Part shown: piece by piece, positions 35,350-45,704 of the stretch | Position numbering within the stretch: position 1 is the stretch's first letter | Layout: every line of letters starts with the position of its first letter | Assembly (NCBI RefSeq): GCF_030323865.1 | Contig: NZ_CP066362.1 | Location: 1,116,001 to 1,180,000, forward strand | Reading direction: 5' to 3' | Length of the DNA: 64,000 nt | Source of the DNA: Pseudarthrobacter defluvii | Lineage (GTDB): Bacteria > Actinomycetota > Actinomycetes > Actinomycetales > Micrococcaceae | Program-made: the position numbers and the translations under genes | Notes under the pieces: generated by a model | The model's database searches: none | What the model saw: the letters and a program-made list of their open reading frames with translations, nothing else | Told to the model about the DNA's origin: nothing

Positions 35350-37035
35350 GTGAGCTTCACGCAGCATGAACGCGTATCCATTGACCGTGTACCCATCCGC
35401 CGGGCCCTGATCTCGGTCTACGACAAGACCGGTCTGGAGGAGCTCGCCAAGGGCCTGCACGCCGCTGGCGTGAAGCTCGTCTCCACCGGCTCCACGGCCA
35501 AGAAGATCGCCGCCGCGGGCATTCCCGTGCAGGAGGTCGAGGAGGTCACGGGTTCACCCGAGATGCTGGACGGCCGCGTCAAGACGCTGCACCCCCGCGT
35601 CCACGGCGGCATCCTGGCGGACCGCCGCGTCCCGGCGCACATGGAGACCCTCGCCAGCATGGACATCGAAGCGTTCGACCTGGTGGTGGTGAATCTCTAC
35701 CCATTCGTCGAGACGGTCAAGTCCGGCGCCGCCCAGGACGACGTGGTGGAGCAGATCGACATCGGAGGCCCCGCCATGGTGCGGTCGGCAGCTAAGAACC
35801 ATGCCGCCGTCGCCATTGTGGTTGACCCCTCCTTCTACGGCCAGGTGGTGGAGGCTGCTGCCGCCGGCGGCTTCGACCTGAAGACCCGCCGCCGCCTCGC
35901 CGCCAAGGCATTTGCGCACACTGCCGCCTACGACAACGCCGTGGCCACCTGGACCGCCAGCCAGTTCCTGGATGAGGACGGCGACGGCATCATCGACTGG
36001 CCCGCCTACGCCGGCCTGTCGCTGGAGCGCTCCGAGGTGCTGCGGTACGGCGAGAACCCGCACCAGCAGGCCGCACTGTACGTGGACAAGGCTGCGCCCA
36101 TGGGCATCGCCCAGGCTGACCAGCTGCACGGCAAGGCCATGAGCTACAACAACTTCGTTGACGCCGACGCCGCACTGCGCGCCGCCTACGACTTCGCCGA
36201 GCCCGCCGTCGCCATCATCAAGCACGCCAATCCGTGCGGTGTTGCCGTTGGTTCCGCTGACGCTGCGGACCCCATCGCCGATGCCCACGCCAAGGCCCAT
36301 GCCTGCGATCCCGTGTCCGCATTCGGTGGCGTCATCGCTGCCAACCGCACCGTCACCGCCGGCATGGCCAACACCGTCAAGGACATCTTCACCGAGGTGG
36401 TCATCGCCCCCGGTTTCGAGCCCGAGGCCGTGGAAATCCTGTCCAAGAAGAAGAACATCCGCCTGCTGGCCCTGCCCGAGGGCTACGGCCGGTACCCCAC
36501 GGAGTTCCGCCAGGTCTCCGGCGGCATGCTGGTCCAGGTGACGGACAAGGTGGACGCCGACGGCGACAACCCCGCCAACTGGACGCTCGCGGCCGGTGAA
36601 GCCGCCGATGACAAGACCCTCGCGGACCTCGCCTTCGCCTGGACCGCGTGCCGCGCTGCGAAGTCCAACGCCATCCTGCTCGCCGAGAACGGCGCGGCGG
36701 TAGGCATCGGCATGGGCCAGGTCAACCGCCTGGACTCCTGCCGCCTGGCCGTGGAGCGGGCCAACACCTTGGGCGTCACGGTGGAGTCCGACGTCGAAGG
36801 TGCCGGCGGTGCCTCCAATGCCAGCGGTGCCGGCGCACCGGAGCGGGCGCGCGGCGCAGTGGCAGCCTCAGACGCGTTCTTCCCGTTTGCTGACGGCCTG
36901 CAGATCCTGGTCGACGCCGGCGTCCGCGCCGTGGTGCAGCCCGGCGGCTCCGTCCGCGACGAAGAGGTGATCGCGGCAGCCAACGCGGCCGGCATCACCA
37001 TGTACTTCACCGGAGCGCGCCACTTCTTCCACTAA
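35350..37035 (+). CDS. purH: Bifunctional AICAR transformylase/IMP cyclohydrolase
   Basis: 561 aa from GTG 35350. The IMP cyclohydrolase (MGS-like) domain covers about 15-150 ([39 protein letters not shown]). The AICAR formyltransferase domain follows, with [11 protein letters not shown] and [12 protein letters not shown]. It catalyses the last two steps of IMP synthesis. A short Gly/Ala/Ser-rich insertion (36799-36846) precedes the conserved [13 protein letters not shown]. No ZTP riboswitch pattern is visible in the leader. Confidence 0.97.
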   Translation: MSFTQHERVSIDRVPIRRALISVYDKTGLEELAKGLHAAGVKLVSTGSTAKKIAAAGIPVQEVEEVTGSPEMLDGRVKTLHPRVHGGILADRRVPAHMETLASMDIEAFDLVVVNLYPFVETVKSGAAQDDVVEQIDIGGPAMVRSAAKNHAAVAIVVDPSFYGQVVEAAAAGGFDLKTRRRLAAKAFAHTAAYDNAVATWTASQFLDEDGDGIIDWPAYAGLSLERSEVLRYGENPHQQAALYVDKAAPMGIAQADQLHGKAMSYNNFVDADAALRAAYDFAEPAVAIIKHANPCGVAVGSADAADPIADAHAKAHACDPVSAFGGVIAANRTVTAGMANTVKDIFTEVVIAPGFEPEAVEILSKKKNIRLLALPEGYGRYPTEFRQVSGGMLVQVTDKVDADGDNPANWTLAAGEAADDKTLADLAFAWTACRAAKSNAILLAENGAAVGIGMGQVNRLDSCRLAVERANTLGVTVESDVEGAGGASNASGAGAPERARGAVAASDAFFPFADGLQILVDAGVRAVVQPGGSVRDEEVIAAANAAGITMYFTGARHFFH

Positions 37036-37082
37036 TCCCACGCTTGGCCAGGGAACCTGGCGGCGTGGGCCCACCCACCGCA

Positions 37083-37131
37083 AACGACGACGGCGCCCGC
37101 CCCTGCGAAGGGGACGGGCGCCGTCGTCGTT
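37083..37131. terminator. Very stable GC-rich hairpin between convergent purH and protease genes
   Basis: 17-bp perfect outer stem (37083-37099 with 37115-37131; core ACGACGACGGCGCCCG) plus an inner CCCC/GGGG stem. It lies 48 nt after the purH stop and just before the end of the 58-codon ORF on the other strand. No T run, so it would be a T-less bidirectional terminator or barrier. Confidence 0.75.
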
Positions 37132-37139
37132 GTGCTTGC

Positions 37140-37316
37140 TTAGTCTTGGTCGGCCGGGCGCGAGCCGGGCTCCGGAAGGCGGATTTCCCGGGGCTTGGCT
37201 GCCGCCATCCGTTCCTTGGTCCAGTACTCGAGGACTTCCTCGGCCGACTGGGTCAGGTCCACGTGGCTGACGGAATCGTCGTCATCCGGCTGGGGTTTGC
37301 TAGGAGGCTGCTGCAT
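37140..37316 (-). CDS. 58-aa ORF overlapping the protease gene end, sharing its YWTxERM motif
   Basis: ATG 37316 lies inside the last codons of the protease gene (17-nt overlap, different frame); the stop is TAA at 37140-37142. The product is acidic at the N-terminus (QPDDDDSVSH), and residues 31-42 read YWTKERMAAAKP. The same pattern, YWTPERMQSAVP, is at residues 56-67 of the protease it overlaps, where it lies in the propeptide. There is no signal peptide and no good ribosome site, so translation would rely on coupling. It could be a cytoplasmic mimic of the propeptide, the remnant of a second protease gene, or a frameshift extension. Confidence 0.55.
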   Translation of the reverse strand: MQQPPSKPQPDDDDSVSHVDLTQSAEEVLEYWTKERMAAAKPREIRLPEPGSRPADQD

Positions 37317-38265
37317 GGGCGTAGGTGGACTCGATGACGGAGCCCCAGTACGGGCCGTACATCACGGGGTTGCGGTTGTAGCCGTAACTGTTGATGGAGT
37401 TCTGGACGCCATCGGAGCCGATGCCGATGAACCACGGACCGCCGGAGGAACCGCCGGTCATGTCGCAGGGGATGCCCTGCGTGCCGAACTGCGGGTTGTT
37501 GGGGTCGGCAGAGGCCGTGCCGGTGCAGCTATACAGGGTTTCGCCGTTGAACGGCGAGGCGGCAGGGTAGCCGTACGACGTGTAGGTCAGTCCGCGTGCC
37601 TCGTTGAAGGCCACGCCGGAGCCGCCGACGACGTCGGTCAGCAGGTGGCCTTTGGCATCCGGGTTCACAACCGCGAAGCCCGTGTCATAGGTCATGTCGC
37701 CGTTGCTGACCCACTGGCTGGGCGCGTAAAGGGCCTTGGCGGCCCACTTGCCGTACGGCGCATTGCCGTTCTCGTATGCCGGAACGAACACGAAGTTCGT
37801 GGCGTACGCGCCACTCTCGTTCACGCAGTGTCCGGCAGTGGCTACGGTGCTGCCGTTGTCCGAGGAGACGGCGTTTCCGGAGCACACATAGTTGGTGGTG
37901 CCCATGGTGAAAAAGACCTTGCCAATGTGCGAGACGGGGTTCTCTCTCTTGGCGATGGTGGGCTTGCCCTTGGTTCCCTTGGTGGTGGCAGGCTTTCCCT
38001 TCTCCACGAGGAGGGCGCTGGAACGGTTGCCGCGTTCCAGTGCCTTGCCGGCCAGGGTGTCGCCGGGGACGGCACTCTGCATCCGCTCGGGGGTCCAGTA
38101 ATCTGCCGAGCCGCCGGCGTCTACGGTGACGCTGGCGACGGACGGGGTTGGCTTTCCGTCGGACGGAGCAGGGGCAGCGGCGGCCCCGCCGGCGGAAGCG
38201 AGAGCCAGCACTGCCGCCGCCGAGAGAGTGAGGAGGCCGGAGGCCAGAGACCTGGTGCGTGTCAT
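37300..38265 (-). CDS. Secreted trypsin-like serine protease
   Basis: 321 aa. Sec-type signal peptide to about residue 30 (ASAGGAAAA), then a propeptide with YWTPERMQSAVPGD (56-69). The chymotrypsin-fold catalytic triad is His146 (TAGHC), Asp194 (MTYDTGFAV) and Ser274 (GGSSGGPW), so it should be active outside the cell. Cys pairs near His146 and Ser274 suggest disulfides. The mature part resembles actinobacterial V8/trypsin-like peptidases. The 58-codon ORF overlaps its 3' end. Confidence 0.92.
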   Translation of the reverse strand: MTRTRSLASGLLTLSAAAVLALASAGGAAAAPAPSDGKPTPSVASVTVDAGGSADYWTPERMQSAVPGDTLAGKALERGNRSSALLVEKGKPATTKGTKGKPTIAKRENPVSHIGKVFFTMGTTNYVCSGNAVSSDNGSTVATAGHCVNESGAYATNFVFVPAYENGNAPYGKWAAKALYAPSQWVSNGDMTYDTGFAVVNPDAKGHLLTDVVGGSGVAFNEARGLTYTSYGYPAASPFNGETLYSCTGTASADPNNPQFGTQGIPCDMTGGSSGGPWFIGIGSDGVQNSINSYGYNRNPVMYGPYWGSVIESTYAHAAAS

Positions 38266-38595
38266 TGGTGTCCTGTCTGAACGGGGTTGGGCCCGGGATC
38301 GGGAAGTGACTCAGCGAATTTATCGTTACCAGTCAAGTTTGTACACAGTAGTGAGATATCAGAAAGCGACTTAGGGCCCTTCCGGCGTCCGTTGAGGGCG
38401 GGAAGGAGCGACGGCGGGCGGGGCACCCGGGTGCCCAGCCCGCCGTCGTCCGTTCTCCATCGCTGTAATCCTGCTCTCACCGGGGTAATGCGGGGGCCCC
38501 GTTAAGGTTTGAAGGGGCGTCCTCGGGTAAGTTGTACATGGTGAAATAGACCGAATTTTTCACAACCAAGCCGACCCACAGGGAGACGCCCGCGC
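38266..38595. other. 330-bp divergent intergenic region
   Basis: It lies between the divergent protease and isocitrate dehydrogenase starts. It contains a nested hairpin at 38410-38447 and a small inverted repeat, GTGAAA...TTTCAC (38541-38546 and 38558-38563), about 33 nt before the dehydrogenase start. AT-rich patches at 38315-38345 may hold the protease promoter, but I cannot fix the hexamers. No ORF with coding character. Confidence 0.5.
38410..38447. repeat. Nested GC-rich hairpin in a divergent intergenic region
   Basis: Outer arms GACGGCGGGC (38410-38419) and GCCCGCCGTC (38438-38447); inner self-complementary GGGCACCCGGGTGCCC (38421-38436). No gene ends here, so a terminator role is not obvious. 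Confidence 0.7.
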
Positions 38596-40815
<2,220 letters not shown>

Positions 40816-40847
40816 CGGCGGGCTGCTGCGGCAGCCGTGGTTACAGA

Positions 40848-40885
40848 GAAGCGGGGCTCCGGATAACCTTCCGGAGCCCCGCTTC
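40848..40885. terminator. Bidirectional terminator after icd
   Basis: 15-bp perfect stem GAAGCGGGGCTCCGG (40848-40862) with its complement (40871-40885) around an 8-nt loop, between the convergent icd and lipoprotein genes. Confidence 0.85.
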
Positions 40886-40922
40886 CTGCTGTTAAGTGTT
40901 AGTGCCTTGCTGACCGGCGGGA

Positions 40923-41438
40923 CTAGTTCTTGCCTTTGCCTTTGTCGCTGTTGTTTTTGCCGGCATTTCCGCCGTTGCCGGACGTGTTGCCCGGGCCTGC
41001 CGCCGGAGCAGGCGCCGGCTGCGATACGGGTGCCTCCGGTGCGGGGGAGGGGGCTTGCGTTCCCTGGCCGGCGGCGTTGCGGGCATCCTCAGCTGCCTTC
41101 GCGGCAGCCGCCTTCTGCGCGGCCACGGCGTCGTTGAGATCCGCCCGGACAGCTGTGGCCACGGTGGTGATGCTGCGCCGCCTCTCCTCGGAAACCTGGC
41201 CCTTCGCCTGCGCGGCCGCGAGGTCCGCCTCAAGGCCGGCCAGCGCCTGCAGCGCGGACTCTGGATTGTCCTGGGACGACGCCTGCGTCACTTCCAGCAC
41301 CCGCGCCTGGAGCTGCGTGGCGGCTTCGCGCTGCAGGCCGTTCCCGGAAGCCGCGCACGCGCTGAGGAGGGCCGCCGCGACCAGGGCCGCCGAGCACGCC
41401 AGCAACAGCCGGTTCGGAGATGCCTGCCGCAGGGTCAC
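40923..41438 (-). CDS. Lipoprotein of unknown function, coupled to the Ser/Thr kinase gene
   Basis: 171 aa, GTG 41438 overlapping the kinase stop (GTGA). Lipoprotein signal with lipobox LLSAC (Cys28). The middle is a helical, Ala/Gln-rich region with heptad character (about 35-120), followed by a Pro/Ala and Gly/Asn/Lys-rich disordered tail ending KGKGKN. No catalytic domain. It may act as an extracytoplasmic partner or substrate of the adjacent membrane kinase; that rests only on coupling. Confidence 0.78.
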   Translation of the reverse strand: MTLRQASPNRLLLACSAALVAAALLSACAASGNGLQREAATQLQARVLEVTQASSQDNPESALQALAGLEADLAAAQAKGQVSEERRRSITTVATAVRADLNDAVAAQKAAAAKAAEDARNAAGQGTQAPSPAPEAPVSQPAPAPAAGPGNTSGNGGNAGKNNSDKGKGKN

Positions 41439-42709
41439 GGTTCCACGCTCTTTTGAAGTTCCTGGAGATGGTCGCCCAGGACACCGGTCACCGTGGGGTA
41501 GGGGACGACGTCGGACGGGCGGGCGGAGATGCTGATCATCACCGCTGCGGCGGCTGCGGTGATCACCAGGATACCGAGTACGACGGCCAGCCAGAGGCGC
41601 TGCGTCCGGGACAGCCGCGGCTTTTTGGACGCCTTGGCGGCGGCTGGGCTGGTTGCCGCGGAGCCAGACGGCGAAGCTGATTCCCGGGCCGGGGTCCGCC
41701 CAGACGGCAAGGAGGATGACACGGGGGAAATCGCCCTCGTTGCCTCTGCCGCCTCCCGCACCTCGTCCACGGATTCTTCGGCGGTGATGGTGGGCGGGTG
41801 GAAGGGCATCGCGGGGAGCACCCGGGTGGTCTCGGGGGCCAGCTCTCCCGGCGTTGACGCGGGGGACACCAGGGCCTGGCGCAGCACCGTCTCAATGTCC
41901 GCCGCCGCCGGCCGCTCCAGCGGCTCGATGGCCGTCATGGAACGGATGAGGTCCGCCCATTCGGCAGGGACGTCGTCGGGGATTTCCGGGGCACGGTGAA
42001 GCCGGGCAACAGCTGATTCCACGGCACTGCCGGGGTACTCCACCGTGCCCTTGATGCACTCCAGCAGCACCAAGCCCAGGGAATAGATGTCCGTGGCCGA
42101 CGAGAGGGGCTTGCCCAAAGCCTGTTCCGGGCTGAGGTAGGCGGCGGTACCCACCATGGTGCCCGTGGCCGTAAGCCTGGTGGAATCGACAATCCTGGCG
42201 ATGCCGAAGTCCGTGAGTTTGGGCCGCAGCGGCTCGCCCGGACGGATCTGGACCAGGAGGATGTTGCCCGGCTTGATGTCACGGTGGATGATGCCCAGGC
42301 CGTGCACATAGGCCAGGGCGTCGGCGATCCCGGCGCCGATCACGGAGAGCTCTTCAAGCGGTACCCGGCTGTGCCGGATGCGGCCACGCAGGTCCTGGCC
42401 TTCCACGAGCTCCATGGTCAGGAACGGCCGGGGCTCGTCAGGGAGGCGGTCATCGATTCCGGCGTCGAAGAGCGTTACCAGCCCGGGGTGGTTCAGGGTG
42501 GCGAGGAGCTGGATCTCCGCTTCCTGCCGCTTCAGCTCGTCGGCATCCGGAGCCTGCGGCGCGAAGAGCTTCAGTGCAACGTCGCGGCCCAAATTTTCGT
42601 CCCGGGCACAGTAAACCGAGGACATACCCCCACGGCCTATTACGTCACCCAAACGATAGCGACCGCCGACAACTTCATTCTTGATGGAGCTAGGCGATTC
42701 CGCCACCAT
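41435..42709 (-). CDS. Membrane-anchored Ser/Thr protein kinase (PknB-like)
   Basis: 424 aa. The Hanks-type kinase domain (about 18-275) has GRGGMSSVY, the ATP-binding Lys47 in VALKLF, the catalytic HRDIKPGN, the DFG in KLTDFGIAR, and AYLSPEQ in place of the usual APE start. A Pro/Ser-rich linker leads to one transmembrane helix near residue 380 and a short extracytoplasmic tail of about 30 residues without PASTA repeats. GGGAGGAA precedes the ATG. It is coupled to the downstream lipoprotein gene. Ligand and targets unknown. Confidence 0.92.
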   Translation of the reverse strand: MVAESPSSIKNEVVGGRYRLGDVIGRGGMSSVYCARDENLGRDVALKLFAPQAPDADELKRQEAEIQLLATLNHPGLVTLFDAGIDDRLPDEPRPFLTMELVEGQDLRGRIRHSRVPLEELSVIGAGIADALAYVHGLGIIHRDIKPGNILLVQIRPGEPLRPKLTDFGIARIVDSTRLTATGTMVGTAAYLSPEQALGKPLSSATDIYSLGLVLLECIKGTVEYPGSAVESAVARLHRAPEIPDDVPAEWADLIRSMTAIEPLERPAAADIETVLRQALVSPASTPGELAPETTRVLPAMPFHPPTITAEESVDEVREAAEATRAISPVSSSLPSGRTPARESASPSGSAATSPAAAKASKKPRLSRTQRLWLAVVLGILVITAAAAAVMISISARPSDVVPYPTVTGVLGDHLQELQKSVEP

Positions 42710-42750
42710 GACCGTTCCTCCCGGTGCGCTGCGGCACTGTCGTACCTCAA

Positions 42751-42756
42751 ATTATA
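42751..42756 (-). promoter_or_regulatory. -10 element upstream of the kinase gene
   Basis: A perfect TATAAT on the minus strand, 42 nt upstream of the kinase start codon, stands out in GC-rich DNA. The -35 at 17-18 nt (TCGCTC-like) is weak. The other ~240 bp up to the LAxTG protein gene contain no supported gene. Confidence 0.45.
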
Positions 42757-42996
42757 CGGGCGGGAGGGGAGCAGGAGCGATTGACCTTGGCTTTCACGTG
42801 CCGACACGCCGACAGCCCGGCGGCGGATTCAAGCGCTTCCGCCGCCGGACCATTGGCTACAAGGACACGTGTGCTGACGACGTGTTTTGTATTGTCTTTT
42901 CCTTTCCGGGCTGCTGTCCTCCTTCCGTCAGCCCGCGGAGTGCTGCCGCTTCAAGCGCACGGATGCGGGCGGTTTCTGTGCTGTCTCTAGAGAGCC

Positions 42997-44418
42997 TTAC
43001 GACACCTTGCGCTTGCGGAGCATCAGGAGTCCGCCGGCCAGGAGCAGCAGCGCCAGGGGAACCAGCGTTCCGTCCCAGCCCGTGTTGGCGAGGCCGGTGT
43101 GGGCAGCGCCGGTGTTGGCAAGGGCAGAGTTGCCGTTAATCGGGGTGTTGCGGGGAACTGCGACAGGGGCAATGGCGCCGCTGACGGCGGTGGAGCCGGC
43201 CGGTGCTGCCGGGAAGTTACCGTTGCCGGTGGCGCCGTTCATGCCCGTGGAATCATCGCCGGTGGAGGTGCCGCCATCGCCTGCAGTGTCGTTCGAACCC
43301 GGGGTGCTGGTATCGGGATCGGTAGTCCCGGGATCAAGCGTGCCGGTGTCGCCGGTGGTGCCGTCGCCCGGAGTGGTGGTACCGGGATCGGTGGTGCCGG
43401 GAGTGCCGGTGTTGGTGTCGCCTCCGAGTCCCAGGCCAATGCCAAGGTCAACTACAGCATCAAGGCCGCCGTTACCCACAGTTCCGGTGCCCGGATCGGC
43501 ACCAAGGTCTACAGCTGCATCTACTCCGGCTGCCGCGTCACCGCTGCTGATCCCGCCGAGGCCCAGGTTCACGGCCGCATCCACTGTGGCGGCAAGCCCG
43601 CTGGTGTCACCGGTGGTTACGCCGCCCAGGCCGAGGTCTACGTTGGCGTCGACGGCGAGGTCGGCGGTGGTGCCGCCCGTGGTTCCGGTGACGGGGTCGG
43701 TGATGCCGCCGAGGCCGAGGTTGACGTCTGCTGCGGCTGCCACGTCCGTGGTGCCGCTGGTTGCGGGGTCAGTGGTGATACCGCCGAGGCCGAGGTCTAC
43801 GTTGGCGTCGACGGCGAGGTCGGCGGTGGTGCCGCCCGTGGTTCCGGTGACGGGGTCGGTGATGCCGCCGAGGCCGAGGTTGACGTCTGCTGCGGCTGCC
43901 ACGTCCGTGGTGCCGCTGGTTGCGGGGTCAGTGGTGATACCGCCGAGGCCGAGGTCTACGTTGGCGTCGACGGCGAGGTCGGCGGTGGTGCCGCCCGTGG
44001 TTCCGGTGACGGGGTCGGTGATGCCGCCGAGGCCGAGGTTGACGTCTGCTGCGGCTGCCACGTCCGTGGTGCCGCTGGTTGCGGGGTCAGCGGTGATACC
44101 GCCGAGGCCGAGGTCTACGTTGGCGTCGACGGCGAGGTCGGCGGTGGTGGTGGTTGCGGTGACGGGATCGGTGATCCCGCCCAGACCGAGGTTGACGTCC
44201 AGTGCGGCGGCGACACCGGTTGAACTGGCCGTCGTTGGGTCCCCCAGCAGGCCCAACGACGTCGAGTCAGCGGGTGCCGCCGCCGAGATGAGGGCGGAAG
44301 CGGACAGGTCCGTCCCGCTGGTGGTGGTGTCCGCGGCGTTGGCCGCAGCGCAGCCGAAGGCCAGAAGGCCGCCGGCGAAGAGGGTGCTAAGCAGCCCCCT
44401 GCGAAGGGTGCAGTTCAT
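42997..44418 (-). CDS. LAxTG cell-wall-anchored repeat protein
   Basis: 473 aa. Signal peptide to about residue 28 (CAAANAAD). The body is a low-complexity Gly/Thr/Asp/Val repeat: units of 53 residues containing DANVDLGLGGIT and AADVNLGLGGITDPV, three nearly identical plus degenerate flanking copies. A Thr/Gly/Asp-rich spacer follows. The C-terminus has two LANTG motifs 9 residues apart, the second directly before a hydrophobic helix and RKRK, which is the sorting signal of class E sortases. A surface or structural protein is likely. No Cys in the mature part, no enzyme motif, and no sortase gene in the window. Confidence 0.85.
   Translation of the reverse strand: MNCTLRRGLLSTLFAGGLLAFGCAAANAADTTTSGTDLSASALISAAAPADSTSLGLLGDPTTASSTGVAAALDVNLGLGGITDPVTATTTTADLAVDANVDLGLGGITADPATSGTTDVAAAADVNLGLGGITDPVTGTTGGTTADLAVDANVDLGLGGITTDPATSGTTDVAAAADVNLGLGGITDPVTGTTGGTTADLAVDANVDLGLGGITTDPATSGTTDVAAAADVNLGLGGITDPVTGTTGGTTADLAVDANVDLGLGGVTTGDTSGLAATVDAAVNLGLGGISSGDAAAGVDAAVDLGADPGTGTVGNGGLDAVVDLGIGLGLGGDTNTGTPGTTDPGTTTPGDGTTGDTGTLDPGTTDPDTSTPGSNDTAGDGGTSTGDDSTGMNGATGNGNFPAAPAGSTAVSGAIAPVAVPRNTPINGNSALANTGAAHTGLANTGWDGTLVPLALLLLAGGLLMLRKRKVS
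43622..44210. repeat. Tandem 159-bp repeats inside the LAxTG protein gene
   Basis: Units start at 43622, 43781 and 43940 and differ by only about one base each; a fourth, from 44099, is partial and diverged. The period equals 53 codons, so copy-number change keeps the frame. Confidence 0.93.
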
Positions 44419-44508
44419 GATGCTTACTCCTGGAAAGTTGATGTTGTCCGGCGCTGGTCAGCTGCCGGCATAGCCACGTGCTGCCCATGAACGGGCAGGG
44501 GGCATCAA

Positions 44509-45498
44509 CTAGTCGGGAGAAGAACCGGGGTCAAAGGACACCGGCGCAGGAGCGTGCTCAGAGGTATCCCCGGCAAGGACAACGCCGGAAAGTTCGAAAT
44601 CGAAGCCGAAGGGGCTCAGCCACGCCGCGGCACCGGAGGGGCCTCCAGACGACCCACCGCTTCCCGTGCCGGATGCCGGGGCCGCAGGAGCGTTTGCAGG
44701 CAGCGGGGCCGGGCCAGCAGAAAGAGGCTCATCCGCAACGGGGTCACCAAGGCGGGACACCTCCGTATGCAGGACGGAGGTTGCAGCGAGGGCAGCAGCT
44801 CCCCGGGTTTCCGGGATTACGCCGCCGACGGCTGACGATGGGCCAGCCAAAGCCAGAGCGTCCTGATCCGCTTCGGTGGCCGGCTGGGGGACGTCTTCGG
44901 ATGCTTCCGCCGCCGCAGGAGCCCCCGCAGGAGCAGGAGTTTCCGCAGCCGTGAGCTCCACCTGGATTGCCTCGATTGGCTGCTGGAGGTCAACTGGCTG
45001 TTCGGGAAGCGGGACGGGCAGCGGGGCGCCACCGGTCAGAAGATCGGAAACGGGTTGGAGTACAGGTTCGAGCACAGGAACAGCATCGGCTGCAGGATCT
45101 ACGACAACCTGCACCACACCCGCTGTCACACCGTCGGCGACTTCAACAAGGGGAGCCGAAACAGTGGCGACCGTTCCCGCAGGAACCACATGGTCCACCA
45201 CCGGGACGGAGGCGATGAGGTTGTCCGCAAGTCCGGAAACCTGGGTTACCACGGGCTGCAACAGCCCGGAGGTTGCAGCAGGGCCGGCCGGGGAACCCAG
45301 AGGAGCCGGGGAAACGGTGTCCGCAAGATCATGGGCCAAGGATGAAACCGAACTGGTGACGCCGCCAAGGAGGGACGAGGAGTCGGGGCCGGTGTCAGCG
45401 GAAGCAGCTGTGGAAGAAAGCGTCAGCCAGGTCACTGCGGCGGCTCCGGCAAGAAGCGCCGGGCGCAGGGCACGCCATGGCGAACTCGTATGAGCCAT
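44509..45498 (-). CDS. Secreted Ala/Val/Pro-rich protein of unknown function
   Basis: 329 aa from ATG 45498, which has GGGGGG upstream. Signal peptide to about residue 34 (STAASAD). The mature protein is Ala/Val/Pro-rich with amphipathic valine-rich stretches (VEVADGVTAGVVQVVVD) and a Gly/Ser linker. It ends with a distinctive SPFGFDFELSGVVLAG segment and SFDPGSSPD. No sorting signal or Cys. It is separated from the LAxTG gene by 90 nt on the same strand, so the two may be coexpressed surface components. A TAAG-N4-CTTA dyad lies 46-57 nt upstream. Confidence 0.72.
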   Translation of the reverse strand: MAHTSSPWRALRPALLAGAAAVTWLTLSSTAASADTGPDSSSLLGGVTSSVSSLAHDLADTVSPAPLGSPAGPAATSGLLQPVVTQVSGLADNLIASVPVVDHVVPAGTVATVSAPLVEVADGVTAGVVQVVVDPAADAVPVLEPVLQPVSDLLTGGAPLPVPLPEQPVDLQQPIEAIQVELTAAETPAPAGAPAAAEASEDVPQPATEADQDALALAGPSSAVGGVIPETRGAAALAATSVLHTEVSRLGDPVADEPLSAGPAPLPANAPAAPASGTGSGGSSGGPSGAAAWLSPFGFDFELSGVVLAGDTSEHAPAPVSFDPGSSPD

Positions 45499-45539
45499 GC
45501 GTACCACCCCCCAGTGACCGGTGCAATCGATGCCCCTAA

Positions 45540-45555
45540 ATACTAAGACTGCTTA
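45540..45555 (-). promoter_or_regulatory. TAAG-N4-CTTA dyad overlapping a -10-like hexamer
   Basis: TAAGACTGCTTA (45544-45555) is the same dyad found twice at 29877-29911. On the minus strand TAGTAT (45545-45540) overlaps it, so a bound protein would control the secreted-protein gene starting at 45498. Confidence 0.4.
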
Positions 45556-45704
45556 TTGGCGGAAGTCCAGAGAAAGCCTAAAGGGACTTTACAAATGGAG
45601 GGCACACGCTCGAAAGGCGTCAAACGCCAAGACAACCCCTCACGTAGCTGACACGGACTCCGCAAGCTGCAACACCGACGTCGTACGTCCTTTTCTGAAG
45701 CTCT

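Noticed and set aside
43622..44210. Possible CRISPR array from regular repeats
   Set aside because: Unit length is 159 bp with no short repeat-spacer structure, and the units are in-frame coding sequence.
42887..44473. 528-codon open frame on the plus strand across the LAxTG gene
   Set aside because: It is the mirror of the repeat gene in GC-rich DNA; the product is a Pro/Ser/Arg-rich artefact without start signal. The minus frame has a signal peptide and sorting signal.
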